Of a stretch of DNA of 64,000 nucleotides, positions 1 to 10,180 are shown one piece after another (position 1 is the first letter of the stretch; every line of letters starts with the position of its first letter). Source of the stretch: Orobanche coerulescens (Eukaryota > Streptophyta > Magnoliopsida > Lamiales > Orobanchaceae); the NCBI GenBank assembly GCA_033398695.1, contig JAWKAU010000211.1, positions 124,001 to 188,000 on the forward strand. Direction: 5' to 3'. The notes under the pieces were generated by a model. It made no database searches. It worked only from the letters and a program-made list of their open reading frames with translations, and was not told the DNA's origin. Both the position numbers and the translations under genes were made by a program.

Positions 1-275
1 CCATAACCATGAAGAAGCTCCTGGGCGAGAAGGATATTATCACTAATCCTTCTCCCAGGAATAAAAGCAGTCTGAGCAGGATCAATCAAGGAATCAAGGC
101 TATCACGCATACGATGAACCATAATCTTAGAAATAGCCTTATATAAAAGGTTACAACAAGAAATCGGTCTAAAATCAGACATGCTCCTCGGCAAGGCAAC
201 TTTAGGAACAAGAGATATAAGGGTAGTATTGATCTGCTTGACGAATAGACCCGAGGAGAAAAAATGATTAATAGC
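1..275 (-). pseudogene. LINE-1 ORF2 reverse transcriptase fragment (left piece)
   Basis: On the minus strand this reads as the N-terminal part of a plant L1-type reverse transcriptase. Residues such as ISLVPKV, DFRPISCCN and the FIPGRRISDNI block are visible. It continues the ORF2 piece at 4937-6403 once R1 (276-4936) is removed, and the 5-bp duplication ATAGC marks that junction. The rest of RT, including its catalytic FADD-type motif, lies beyond the left edge of the window. In the LINE the protein would nick DNA and copy element RNA at the target. Here it is a relic split by an LTR element. Confidence 0.85.
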
Positions 276-580
276 TGATACGAATTATCCGGGGAGAGGT
301 GGATACGTATCGGTCGGAGTATATGTAAGTGTATGATAGCGGAAGGCTTTTACGAATATGGAGTTTTTCGGATGTATTTTGTATGTGAATAATATCGGAT
401 ATAACAATAAAAAATATCGAACAAGAAGATGATACGAATTACGTACGTAATGCGTATGAAATACAACGGAAGATTATTATGTCTTGACGATTATCAAAGT
501 GTCACTCGAAAAGTACAAGGGGTGGCCGAACTTAAATGGATTTCGGCCGTGAGGTAGTAGTGTATACGGATTTGGATGTG

Positions 581-640
581 TTTTATCGAACTAGACCTAT
601 AACTCGATAAAAGTAATCTCTTCCCAAGACCTATTGAGAA
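581..640 (-). promoter_or_regulatory. Paired TAGGTC-loop stem-loops in R1 3' LTR
   Basis: Two inverted repeats (581-612 and 621-640) each present TAGGTC as the loop on the minus strand. Some arm positions pair by G-U wobble. Function unknown. Confidence 0.6.
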
Positions 641-860
641 TTGATCAAGTTAAAATCTCGAGACGCGTCGAAATAATAACTAAAGTTTTGTTGAACTCGT
701 TCAACGTATATTTCAAAGAAATACAAGGTTTATTACTTTCCAACTTTTCTACAAATGTTACAAGTACTACTATATATAGTAGTTTCCAACCGTAAGACAA
801 TACAACAAAACGAGAAATGAAACTTCCTAGCAACTCCTTCAAATCTCATGCTTTGGATCG

Positions 861-1072
861 ATTTTGTGGGGAAGGAGAAATATGGTGAATCTTGGTTTTA
901 TTAGGTGATGGTGACTTGATGAAAGATACTTGATGAAGTCTTCCTCAAATCATGTAGCTTGGGCCGATTTTGTGGGGAAGGAGAAATATGGTGAATCTTG
1001 GTTTTATTAGGTGATGGTGACTTGATGAAAGATACTTGATGAAGTCTTCCTCAAATCATGTAGTTTGGGCCG
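861..1072. repeat. 106-bp tandem duplication in the R1 LTR
   Basis: A unit of 106 bp beginning ATTTTGTGGGGAAGG is repeated at 861 and 967, and the start of a third unit follows at 1073. The same duplication is in the right LTR at 4028-4239, so it predates this insertion. Confidence 0.85.
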
Positions 1073-1685
1073 ATTTTGTGTGAGGTGGGGAAGGAAAGAT
1101 TTTGGACAATCTTCAAGTATCTTGACTATAGCATATGACTTTGACATGTAGAAAAGACTTGATGAAAGTCTTTATCAAGGGGGAAATTTTGGCGATTTGT
1201 GGGGAGGCTTTGGGGAGACTTTGATGATTTATTTAGGACATGATATCTTCATGGATCTTGGACTAGATAAGGTATGAAGGTGGGGACGTTATTATTGTCT
1301 TCGATTTTTAAAGAAGGTGGGGAAGGAGGATATCTTCATTATCTTGTGAAAGATATGAAGACAAGTAGGGTCCCTTTCAAGCATGATTTGTAGTAATGGT
1401 GGGGAAGGTATCTTAAGGTAGGGACAATATCAAAGGAAATCTTTGAAAGTGACATTCTTGAACAAAATGGTAGGGGGGGGCGATGTGTTTGTGATGTGGG
1501 GGTGGAATCTTTGTGATGATCTTTGACAAAGATTTGTGAAGACCTTGTAATGAAAAGATAACAATTGTGACAAAATCTTCATGGTGTTGGGGAATGGGGC
1601 GGCCGAATGTAATTCATGACTTTAGTATGCATGGTGCATACTACGTATGCATGTCGACACGTCTACGTTATTCCGAGTCCGATCA

Positions 1686-2486
1686 CTAAAATGCATTCCA
1701 ATCTTCTTCATTCGGAATAGTCATTTTCGTATCATTCTTCGGAATAGTTGTTTTCGTATCATTCCCTCCCTCTTTAAAGAGAATTGTCCTCAATTCCGAA
1801 CTCCCTTCGTCACCAAGATAATTAACTAACGCCTCTAAGTATTTGATCTCGAAGATGTCCGCAGTGCGTACATGGCTCAAAATCTTGAGACGATAGGTAG
1901 TGGGGCCCCCTCGAGAATCACCAACAAAATAACTATCATTATTAATAAAATAATAATAATTACTCCGCCAGGTAATACAGATATCATGACATGAGTGGAT
2001 ATCTGAAATGGGACGCACGGTTATCTCCACATCGGGTTCCTCCTCCAGAATTGGAAACACTGATAATTCCATATCGGGTTCACCATCAAAAATGGCAAAT
2101 ACAGAATTTATTGCGGAGTCCTCTTCATCAACTGGTTCCTCATCAAATGTTGGCGGTCCGTCGCAATCTGACCAACTCTGCGTTTCAAAATTATTGGGCT
2201 CCTCTTTGTCATCTGATTCTGTATCAAATATTGGCGGTCCATCATAACCCGATCCACTTTCCATTTTAATATTATCGGTCTCCTTGAATAATGACTCATC
2301 AAAATTTAACCCACTAAGCTCATTTCGTACCGCAACAAAGTCATACGACCCACTTTGCTCCGATAGGGCAGCTCGACTCCAACCATCGTCTTCTTTGTCA
2401 TCAAAAAATGCCGCAGGAAATTCTGTCATATCAAAGTCGTCAGTGACAAAGAGTTCATTTTCAATATTAGCCGTTTCAGAAAGCAT
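1686..2486 (-). pseudogene. R1 acidic internal ORF replacing pol ('X' ORF)
   Basis: An open frame of 266 codons lies where pol would be. It is rich in Asp, Glu, Ser and Phe, with recurring motifs such as DGPPIFD, DGPPTFDEE and FDGEPD. No enzyme motif is visible. The last part (about residues 195-240, with YRLKILSHVRT and LGDEGSSELR) resembles the C-terminal end of a gypsy integrase, so the frame looks like a pol deletion product with an unrelated acidic middle. The end of the frame runs into the 3' LTR, as in the autonomous neighbours. A related-looking frame extends upstream to about 2780 past short homopolymer shifts. Its opening part looks similar to the end of the R3 gag-pro frame. I do not recognise a function. 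An env gene is not supported, since no signal peptide or membrane segment is seen. Confidence 0.6.
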
Positions 2487-2881
2487 AAGGCCGTGATCTT
2501 GTTTCGCGTTACTAAAATAATTTGGTCCATTTTGGTCAATTTGGCCAACACAACCAACTGGCCCATGATCAAAGTAGCAAGATCTAGGTTCGTCGACTAG
2601 GGAGACACTACTGAACTCATCTTCTTCGTTGAATTGCTCCGCTGAAAACTCTGTCTCGTCTACTTCATTGAAAATGGTGGTAGGGACATCGTCTTCAAAA
2701 AAACTTATTGGAAATTCTTCGATGAAAAAAATCTTTGATCAAAGGTTGGCGGCGGGCGTCGAAGGATTGGTGGTGGGGAAACAACGATCGTGGTAAGATG
2801 TGGCTTTGAACCTTTGCTTGAAATATTTTCGAATTTTTGCCAACTGTAATTTTAGGCTTACGTTTTTGTGAACGGATCTGT
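2487..2881 (-). other. R1 internal spacer between gag and X ORF
   Basis: No intact ORF. The stretch at about 2690-2880 reads as a frame-shifted continuation of gag (IFQAKV-like residues). From about 2780 leftward a second frame reads acidic sequence in line with the X ORF. Runs of T near 2697-2735 are the likely shift points. Confidence 0.5.
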
Positions 2882-3169
2882 TCAATTTTGCCACTGTAAG
2901 GCGGCGCTACCGCGGAGGCGCTTTGTCACCAGCGAAACGCGGCGGTTGATCGGGGCAGCCTTGAAGTCCGAGTGCTCCTCACAAGCATGGAGCCAATCTA
3001 TGCACGCATCTGGATTACTATCTCCGTGAAATTCCGGTATGCTGCGGAATTTGGCCAAGAAATCAATATCGTTGGCATCGTCTCTGCGTCTTTCTTGCAT
3101 ACGTTGCTCCGGTAAGCCGTTTAGTGCGTCACGGAGTTTCATCAAGAAATCGAGCTCGGAGAAATCCAT
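2882..3169 (-). pseudogene. R1 gag N-terminal fragment
   Basis: Begins MDFSELDFLMKLRDAL, the same kind of start as gag in R3, R5 and R10 (MDFSDDF or MDLNDAD followed by LRDAL). It continues through PEFHGDSNPDACIDWLHACE, matching the region before the conserved Gag core, and ends at a stop after ALQWQN. The next part of Gag follows in another frame. No CCHC knuckle is present. The upstream in-frame Met at 3181 is less likely the start, because relatives begin at MDF. Gag would form the particle around element RNA. This copy is truncated. Confidence 0.7.
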
Positions 3170-3422
3170 AACAAGAATCAAGAGATAGTTCTTGATAAGA
3201 AATCGGACAGAAAATTTGCCAAGAAATCCGTGAAGAATGAACCAAGAAGATGATCAAAGAATCTGATCTCCACCGTTCAGACTGTAGTTCAATGAGTTGG
3301 CTTACCTTGGTCAAAATTTCGTGACGATCCAACGGTTGAATCCACGGGAAATTTTGTTTTCTTCCGACTGCTCTAATTTCAACAAAAAAAATTCGTTGAA
3401 TAACTCGCCCAAGGAGATGACC

Positions 3423-3438
3423 TTGGGCTCCGATACCA
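3423..3438 (-). other. R1 primer-binding site
   Basis: On the minus strand TGGTATCGGAGCCCAA follows the 5' LTR after a short gap. It resembles the plant initiator-Met tRNA primer site (TGGTATCAGAGC). This sets the element orientation. Confidence 0.8.
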
Positions 3439-3442
3439 CTTA

Positions 3443-4936
3443 TGATACGAATTATCCGGGGAGAGGTGGATACGTATCGGTCGGAGTATATGTAAGTGTA
3501 TGATAGCGGAAGGCTTTTACGAATATGGAGTTTTTCGGATGTATTTTGTATGTGAATAATATCGGATATAACAATAAAAAATATCGAACAAGAAGATGAT
3601 ACGAATTACGTACGTAATGCGTATGAAATACAACGGAAGATTATTATGTCTTGACGATTATCAAAGTGTCACTCGAAAAGTACAAGGGGTGGCCGAACTT
3701 AAATGGATTTCGGCCGTGAGGTAGTAGTGTATACGGATTTGGATGTGTTTTATCGAACTAGACCTATAACTCGATAAAAGTAATCTCTTCCCAAGACCTA
3801 TTGAGAATTGATCAAGTTAAAATCTCGAGACGCGTCGAAATAATAACTAAAGTTTTGTTGAACTCGTTCAACGTATATTTCAAAGAAATACAAGGTTTAT
3901 TACTTTCCAGCTTATCTACAAATGTTACAAGTACTACTATATATAGTAGTTTCCAACCGTAAGACAATACAACAAAACGAGAAATGAAACTTCCTAGCAA
4001 CTCCTTCAAATCTCATGCTTTGGATCGATTTTGTGGGGAAGGAGAAATATGGTGAATCTTGGTTTTATTAGGTGATGGTGACTTGATGAAAGATACTTGA
4101 TGAAGTCTTCCTCAAATCATGTAGCTTGGGCCGATTTTGTGGGGAAGGAGAAATATGGTGAATCTTGGTTTTATTAGGTGATGGTGACTTGATGAAAGAT
4201 ACTTGATGAAGTCTTCCTCAAATCATGTAGTTTGGGCCGATTTTGTGTGAGGTGGGGAAGGAAAGATTTTGGACAATCTTCAAGTATCTTGGACTATAGC
4301 ATATGACTTTGACATGTAGAAAAAGACTTGATGAAAGTCTTTATCAAGGGGGAAATTTTGGCCGATTTGTGGGGAGGCTTTGGGGAGACTTTGATGATTT
4401 ATTTAGGACATGATATCTTCATGGATCTTGGACTAGATAAGGTATGAAGGTGGGGACTTTATTTTTGTCTTGGCCGATTTTTAAAGAAGGTGGGGAAGGA
4501 GGATATCTTCATTATCTTGTGAAAGATATGAAGACAAGTAGGGTCCCTTTCAAGCATGATTTGTAGTAATGGTGGGGAAGGTATCTTAAGGTAGGGACAA
4601 TATCAAAGGAAATCTTTGAAAGTGACATTCTTGAACAAAATGGTAGGGGGGGGGGCGATGTGTTTGTGATGTGGGGGTGGAATCTTTGTGATGATCTTTG
4701 ACAAAGATTTGTGAAGACCTTGTAATGAAAAGATAACAATTGTGACAAAATCTTCATGGTGTTGGGGAATGGGGCGGCCGAATGTAATTCATGACTTTAG
4801 TATGCATGGTGCATACTACGTATGCATGTCGACACGTCTACGTTATTCCGAGTCCGATCACTAAAATGCATTCCAATCTTCTTCATTCGGAATAGTCATT
4901 TTCGTATCATTCTTCGGAATAGTTGTTTTCGTATCA
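3443..4936 (-). repeat. R1 5' LTR
   Basis: Right copy of the R1 LTR, 1494 bp, differing from the left copy by a handful of substitutions and 1-2 bp indels. The minus-strand transcript would start here. It carries the same internal second terminus and 106-bp duplication (4028-4239) as the left copy. Confidence 0.93.
3748..3807 (-). promoter_or_regulatory. Paired TAGGTC-loop stem-loops in R1 5' LTR
   Basis: Second R1 copy of the two stem-loops (3748-3779 and 3788-3807), in the U5 part of the leader between the TATA-like box and the primer-binding site. Confidence 0.6.
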
Positions 4937-6403
4937 ATAGCATAAGTAATCTCACCCCCAACAATCGGCCAGGCTCGTCGATAAAAAGCGGCATTAAACC
5001 CATCAGGGCCTGGGGCCGAATTCATATCGAACCCAAAGAAAACAGAACGAACCTCCTCATCAGAAACCGGTCTGATCATATGTAACGCAACATCAGGAGG
5101 AAGAGAAGAAGAGACAAAGGGTCTCACCTGATTGTACGATATAGGCTGAACCCGATCCGAAGAACCCAATAACCTCTCATAGAACCCAACTACCTCATCC
5201 CGAATGAGAACAGATCTCGATACTCAATGCCAGCCTCAGAAACCAGCCTAAAAATCCGCGAACGAGCCCTCCTAGAGGCAACCCTCCTGAAGAAGAAGGC
5301 AGAACACTGGTCCCCATCCTTGAGCCACGCTAGCTTGGCCCGTTGCCTGAGCGAGGACTGCTCCTGGGAAACAGCGGAAGAGAACACCCACCTGCACCAC
5401 CCTTCTAACTGTAAAGCAGAGTCTGACAAAGGAAACTCTCTAAGGAAAGACTGGGCAGCAGAAAGGAAAGCTGACGCTGAAGCCACATTAATAGCCAAGT
5501 CCCCTTTCCTCTTCCTCATAGCGCGAAAAACATGCTTAAGGGCATCTAACTTCCGGCAAATCGCATAGAAGGGGGCTCCCACAATAAGATGATGCCAAAT
5601 ACCAAAGACAGCAGGCAGAAAGTCATCGGAATCTGCCAGAAAGTTATCAAACCTGAACATCTTACCCCTACGACGGGGCAAGCTACCAATACCAAAGATA
5701 AGCGGGCTATGATCAGAGGTCCGAGGCAATTCGCAAGTATAGGAGTAGTCAGAATGAGAAATAAACCACTGCGGATTACCCAGGACTCTATCTAACCGTT
5801 TCCACAAGGATCTAGGAGAAGGGCTCTTATTATGCCACGAGAACCAGGAGCCCAACATCTAAGCGTCTCTAGATCGCACGACGGCTGTAACTCCCCGAAC
5901 TCCAACATAGGGAGCTCATCATCATGATGAGTCACCTCTCCACCTAAGATCTCGCTACAATCCAAAACAGCATTAAAGTCGCCCATAATCACCCAAGGCT
6001 CGCTAACATGCAGAACAGAAAAATCAGTCAAGTACTGCCAAAGAAGTCTCCTCTAGATAGCATCATTAGAACCATAAGCAAAAGTAACTAGGAAACTGGA
6101 CGAGTCAATAAGCGAAATAATCCGACAGTGAATAAGCTGAGGATCAATGGCAATAATATCAACAGAGACCACGCCGGAATCCCAGCCCAGCCAAATCCGC
6201 TTACCCGGCCCGTTCCCATAATCAAAAAACCACTGCCACGAAGCATTAACCAGAGAAGCAATACGCCTCGAGTTACCAACTGAGACTTTCGTCTCCAGTA
6301 AGGCAACACAACAAAGACTAAAAGAAGAAATGACCTCCCGGACCGAGTTCTGATGGTCCGGACGGTTCAGGCCACGCACATTCCACACTGCGAGCGGAAT
6401 CAT
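4937..6403 (-). pseudogene. LINE-1 ORF2: endonuclease and start of RT
   Basis: Minus strand. The frame opens at 6403 with MIPLAVWNVRGLNRP, then LLETKV, MGDFNAVL (near 5980) and TSDHSPLIFG (near 5725). These are the usual motif blocks of an APE-type endonuclease in plant L1 elements. The linker and the RT start (SAPGPDGFNAAF near 5000) follow. The reading is broken into at least four frames by stops and shifts (near 6055, 5860 and 5190). It is cut at 4936 by R1 and continues at 275-1. The true start is probably the 6403 Met, because the WNVRGL block normally sits at the very N-terminus. In a live element it would nick the target and prime reverse transcription. Confidence 0.88.
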
Positions 6404-6486
6404 CTAACACCCTCGAGAAGGGCTGCATCAGATATAGGGCCCATAGAAGAAGAACTAGAACAAAGCGACGTGCCGATAAACTCAGG
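6404..6486 (-). other. LINE-1 ORF1-ORF2 spacer, cut by R2
   Basis: Short LINE segment upstream of ORF2. It ends at 6486 with TCAGG, the target duplication of R2, and continues at 12987. Confidence 0.7.
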
Positions 6487-7484
6487 TGATATGAACTTGA
6501 AAAAAACGAAGTGATATGAAATGTTTGGAGTGATATGACTTCGAGTAATGCGGAAGCGTAGTTTGATGTATAGTGGGCTGAAATATAACGTAACATGGAG
6601 GGATGTAAGTTGATGGAAGATAATCGGTCCTCAACCCTACGAATCGCAAAATGCGAACTCTAGAAATAATTCTAGAACCCAACAAATATACGTAAGTAGA
6701 ACTTTAGAATCAAGGTGAAAAACAGCACTTCGGGTGAAGAAAACGAAGGCTGCCTTGTATAGTAACAAAACCGAACACAAAGAGTTAATAAAACTCAAGT
6801 AAAACAATACGTTTATGATGGATAAAAATCTGATCTTACAAATCCGAAAATGGCCTTTAAATAGGTGCCATTTTAAGCTTAATTCAAACTAAAATAAAAT
6901 AAACAAAGATTACTTTTGACAAAGGAATAAAGCATGAAGAAAATGGTGAATCTCTCTCACATAGCAACGGTCATGAGCTGAATTTTCAAATGCAAAGGTC
7001 ATGTGGTGGAAGAAGTCTTTTCTTGCTAGATTCTCTTGATATACATATCAAGACTTTGATGGTGATAATGAGGATTTTAATCTTTAAGACAACGGCTATA
7101 TGAAAATAGAGGGCTGAATTATCTTTCTTCAAAGTCTCCTTCCAAATCTTCTTGCTAGATATTCATGATACACATATCATGACTTTGATGATGATGATGA
7201 TCTAAGACTTCTTCATGTCATGGCCGATTTGTCTTCAATTGTAGGGCCGAAATTAAATCAAATACAACGGCTATGAGTTGGACATTTCTCTTCCCGTATC
7301 TTGATGATGTTGACAACCGCCGCTTTTAGGGTCCATCTCGATTGGTTTCTTAGCAATTTCACTATCCTGGATGATTTGTACTAGTCCGTTGATTGATTCT
7401 TTGAATTGTTTAGCTCGTGCTCTTGTGACTGGACCAACAGTATTTTTACCGGGTCCGATGGATAATCCAAAGGGTTTCTCATCA
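6487..7484 (-). repeat. R2 3' LTR
   Basis: 998 bp. The polypurine tract of the element is at 7485-7496. An 8-bp-arm inverted repeat (AAAATGGC/GCCATTTT, 6847-6874) encloses a TATTTAAA box. The start of this LTR encodes a basic tail with VGPVTRARAKQF. Confidence 0.94.
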
Positions 7485-7543
7485 TTCCTTCCTCTTGAAA
7501 AGGATTTGTCCTCAAATCCGCTTGCCTCCTACATCAAAACAGC

Positions 7544-10180
7544 TTAAGTCACCACATTAAAAGTAGTACTCACATTATACTCACCTGGTAACTCCAGCTT
7601 GTAAGCATTATCATTGACGCGTTCCAAGACTTGAAAAGGACCATCTCCTCGGGGAAGTAGTTTAGATCGTCGTTGTGCTGGAAATCTTTCTTTTCTCATG
7701 TGCAACCAAACCCAATCCCCTGGTTCGAATGTTACCTTACGGCGCCCTTTGTTGGCTTGCTTAACATATTGCTCAGTTCTTCTTTCAATGTTTAGGCGTG
7801 TTTGCTCATGTATTTTCTTGACGTACTCAGCCTTTTTAGCACCATCTAAGTTAACAAACTCAGAAATAGGCAGAGGGATTAAATCCAAAGGAGTTAAGGG
7901 GTTAAATCCATATACAATTTCGAACGGAGAATATTTAGTAGCTGAATGTACCGATCGATTATATGCAAATTCAACGTGAGGGAGGCTTTCTTCCCATGTT
8001 TTGATATTCTTTTTAATAACTGCTCTTAATAAAGTGGATAATATTCTGTTAACAACTTCAGTTTGTCCGTCTGTTTGGGGATGGCAAGTAGTTGAAAATA
8101 GTAGTTTTGTGCCCAGTTTTCCCCACAAAGTTTTCCAAAAATAACTTAAAAATTTTGTATCTCGATCAGACACAATTGTCCGAGGCATTCCATGTAGTCT
8201 TATTATTTCCTTAAAGAATAGATTTGCGATGTGTGAAGCATCATCAGTTTTGTGACATGAAATAAAGTGTGCCATTTTTGAAAACCTATCAACTACCACA
8301 AAAATTGAGTCTTTTCCGTTTTTACTTCTTGGTAGTCCTAGAATGAAATCCATCGATATATCTACCCATGGTTCGGTAGAAATAGGTAAGGGTGTATATA
8401 GTCCATTTGGTAACACTTTTGATTTAGCTTGTTTACAGGTTATGCATCGACTACAAATTCGTTCAACATCTCGTTTCATATGTGGCCAATAAAAATGCTC
8501 ATGTAAAATAGCTAAAGTTTTTGCTATCCCAAAGTGTCCCATTAAACCACCACTATGTGCTTCATGCACAAATAATTCTCGTAATGAACAAGCAGGGATA
8601 CATAACTGATTTCCATGAAACAAATAATCATTATGTTTGTAGAATTGCCCGTGAGCTGTTTGTTCACATTCTTTGTAAATTTGTCCAAAATCATTATCAT
8701 TGCAATACAATTCTTTAATATGTTCAAAACCGAGCAATTTAGCATCAAGAGTGGAGATAAGTGTATACCTTCGAGAGAGAGCATCGGCGACCACATTTTC
8801 TTTACCCTTTTGTAACGAATAACATATGGAAAAGTTTCAATAAACTCTACCCATTTAGCGTGTCGTTTGTTGAGTCGGTGCTGCCCTTTAAGGTGTTTTA
8901 GTGATTCATGATCCGTGTGAATCACAAATTGCTTTGGCCACAGATAATGTTGCCACGTTTTCAAAGCTCTTACCAACGCATAGAGTTCTTTGTCGTATGT
9001 CGGATAGTTGAGTGTAGGACCACCCAATTTTTCGCTGAAGTAAGCTAAAGGTTTCCCTTCTTGCATTAATACAGCTCCTATTCCTGTTCCTGAAGCGTCA
9101 CATTCAATCTCAAAAGATTTAGAAAAATTAGGGAGGGATAAACCGGGGCCTTAGTCAGTTTTTCCTTTAATAGTTGAAAAGCCGTTTCTTGAACTTCTCT
9201 CCAGTGAAAGCCTACGCCTTTTTTCATTACTTGACCATAGGTGCGGCTATGGAACCGAAATTTGGTACAAACCTCCCGTAGAAACTTGCTAAACCGTGAA
9301 AACTTCTTACTTCTCCTATATTCTTAGGACTTGACCATTCTTGGATGGCTTTAATTTTCTCGTCATCTACTTGAATTCCCGAGCACTAACAATGAATCCC
9401 AAAAATACTAGTCTATCTCGTGCAAAAGTGCATTTGCTTAGATTAGCATATAAGTTTTCCTTCTTAAGTACCATTATTACCATTCGGAGATGTTCAACAT
9501 GTTCTTCCAAATTCTTGCTATATATAAGTATGTCGTCAAAATACACAACTACGAATTTTCCTAAATAGGCACGCAAAATATGGTTCATTAAACGCATAAA
9601 GGTACTAGGGCGTTAGTTAAACCAAATGGCATAACCATCCATTAAATGCATACCCGTATTTAGTTTTAAATGCAGTCTTCCATTCGTCTCCTTCTTTCAT
9701 CCTAATTTGGTGATAACCACTTTTAAGATCAATTTTAGAGAACACGCTAGAACCGTGTAATTCATCTAACATATCATCTAAGCGAGGGATAGGATGTCGA
9801 TACTTTACCGTAATATTGTTTATAGCTCGACAGTCAACACACATCCTCCAGGTTGAATCCTTCTTCGGAACGAGTAGCACGGGTACAGCACAGGGGCTTA
9901 GACTTTCTCGTACATGTCCTTTTTCCATTAGCTCGGTCACTTGCCGCTGAATTTCTTTCGTTTCATCCGGATTACTCCGATAAGCTGGCCGATTAGGAAT
10001 TGGTGCACCGGGAACAAAGTCTATCTGATGTTCGATTCCACGGATGGGCGGTAAACCAGGTGGAATTTCTTCGGCAAACACATCCTTGTATTCCTGCAAA
10101 AGAGAAACAACAACATCGGGCAAAGAGCTTTTAAGCCCGTTATCGGTTAGTAGTGTTTCTTTAAATAGGATAACAATCAT
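7544..10180 (-). pseudogene. R2 pol: RT, RNase H, integrase
   Basis: Minus strand, in at least four frames. From 10180 leftward: pre-RT linker with GLPPIRGIEHQID, then RT fingers (VPKKDSTWRMCVDCRAINNI). At 9600-9660 the frame is lost around the MPFGLT block. The YFDDILIYS catalytic motif is near 9520-9545. RNase H has the [11 protein letters not shown] and HTDHESLK motifs (about 8900-9000). Integrase follows with an H-H-C-C finger (HSGGLMGHF...CSRCITC), the first acidic residue in [10 protein letters not shown], the second in VSDRDTKF and the Glu in [10 protein letters not shown]. The end has the [17 protein letters not shown] block and stops at 7544 after FNVVT, short of the usual FNVGDL end. 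Functions are copying RNA and inserting cDNA. This copy is inactive as read. Confidence 0.9.

Larger units (their letters stand above)
276..1761 (-). repeat. R1 3' LTR (mosaic, doubled termini)
   Basis: Left copy of the R1 LTR, 1486 bp. The polypurine tract of the minus-strand element lies just inside at 1762-1775. A palindromic TATA-like stretch (ACTATATATAGT) lies near 768-781. An internal second terminus TGATACG starts at 430, and at the other end a second CGTATCA ends at 1734, 27 bp inside the outer end. Short ORFs here repeat in the other LTR and are not genes. Confidence 0.93.
276..4936 (-). mobile_element. R1: non-autonomous Ty3/gypsy-type LTR retrotransposon
   Basis: Two nearly identical LTRs (276-1761 and 3443-4936) start TGATACG and end CGTATCA, and a 5-bp duplication ATAGC lies at 271-275 and 4937-4941. 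The internal part is only about 1.7 kb. It holds a primer-binding site, a broken gag start and an acidic ORF, with no protease, RT, RNase H or integrase core. The element therefore must have been moved in trans. The LTR similarity suggests recent insertion. Its LTR resembles family E in the middle and family C at one end (see findings). Confidence 0.93.

Noticed and set aside
645..842. Minus-strand 65-codon ORF present twice (also 3812-4009)
   Set aside because: It lies in the R1 LTR and is repeated only because the LTR is. No family match or codon signal.
861..1072. CRISPR-like or satellite array
   Set aside because: Only two units, adjacent without spacers, and inside an LTR. No true array is seen in the window.
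1686..2486. R1 internal ORF as an envelope gene
   Set aside because: No signal peptide, membrane segment or cysteine pattern. The C-terminus resembles an integrase end.
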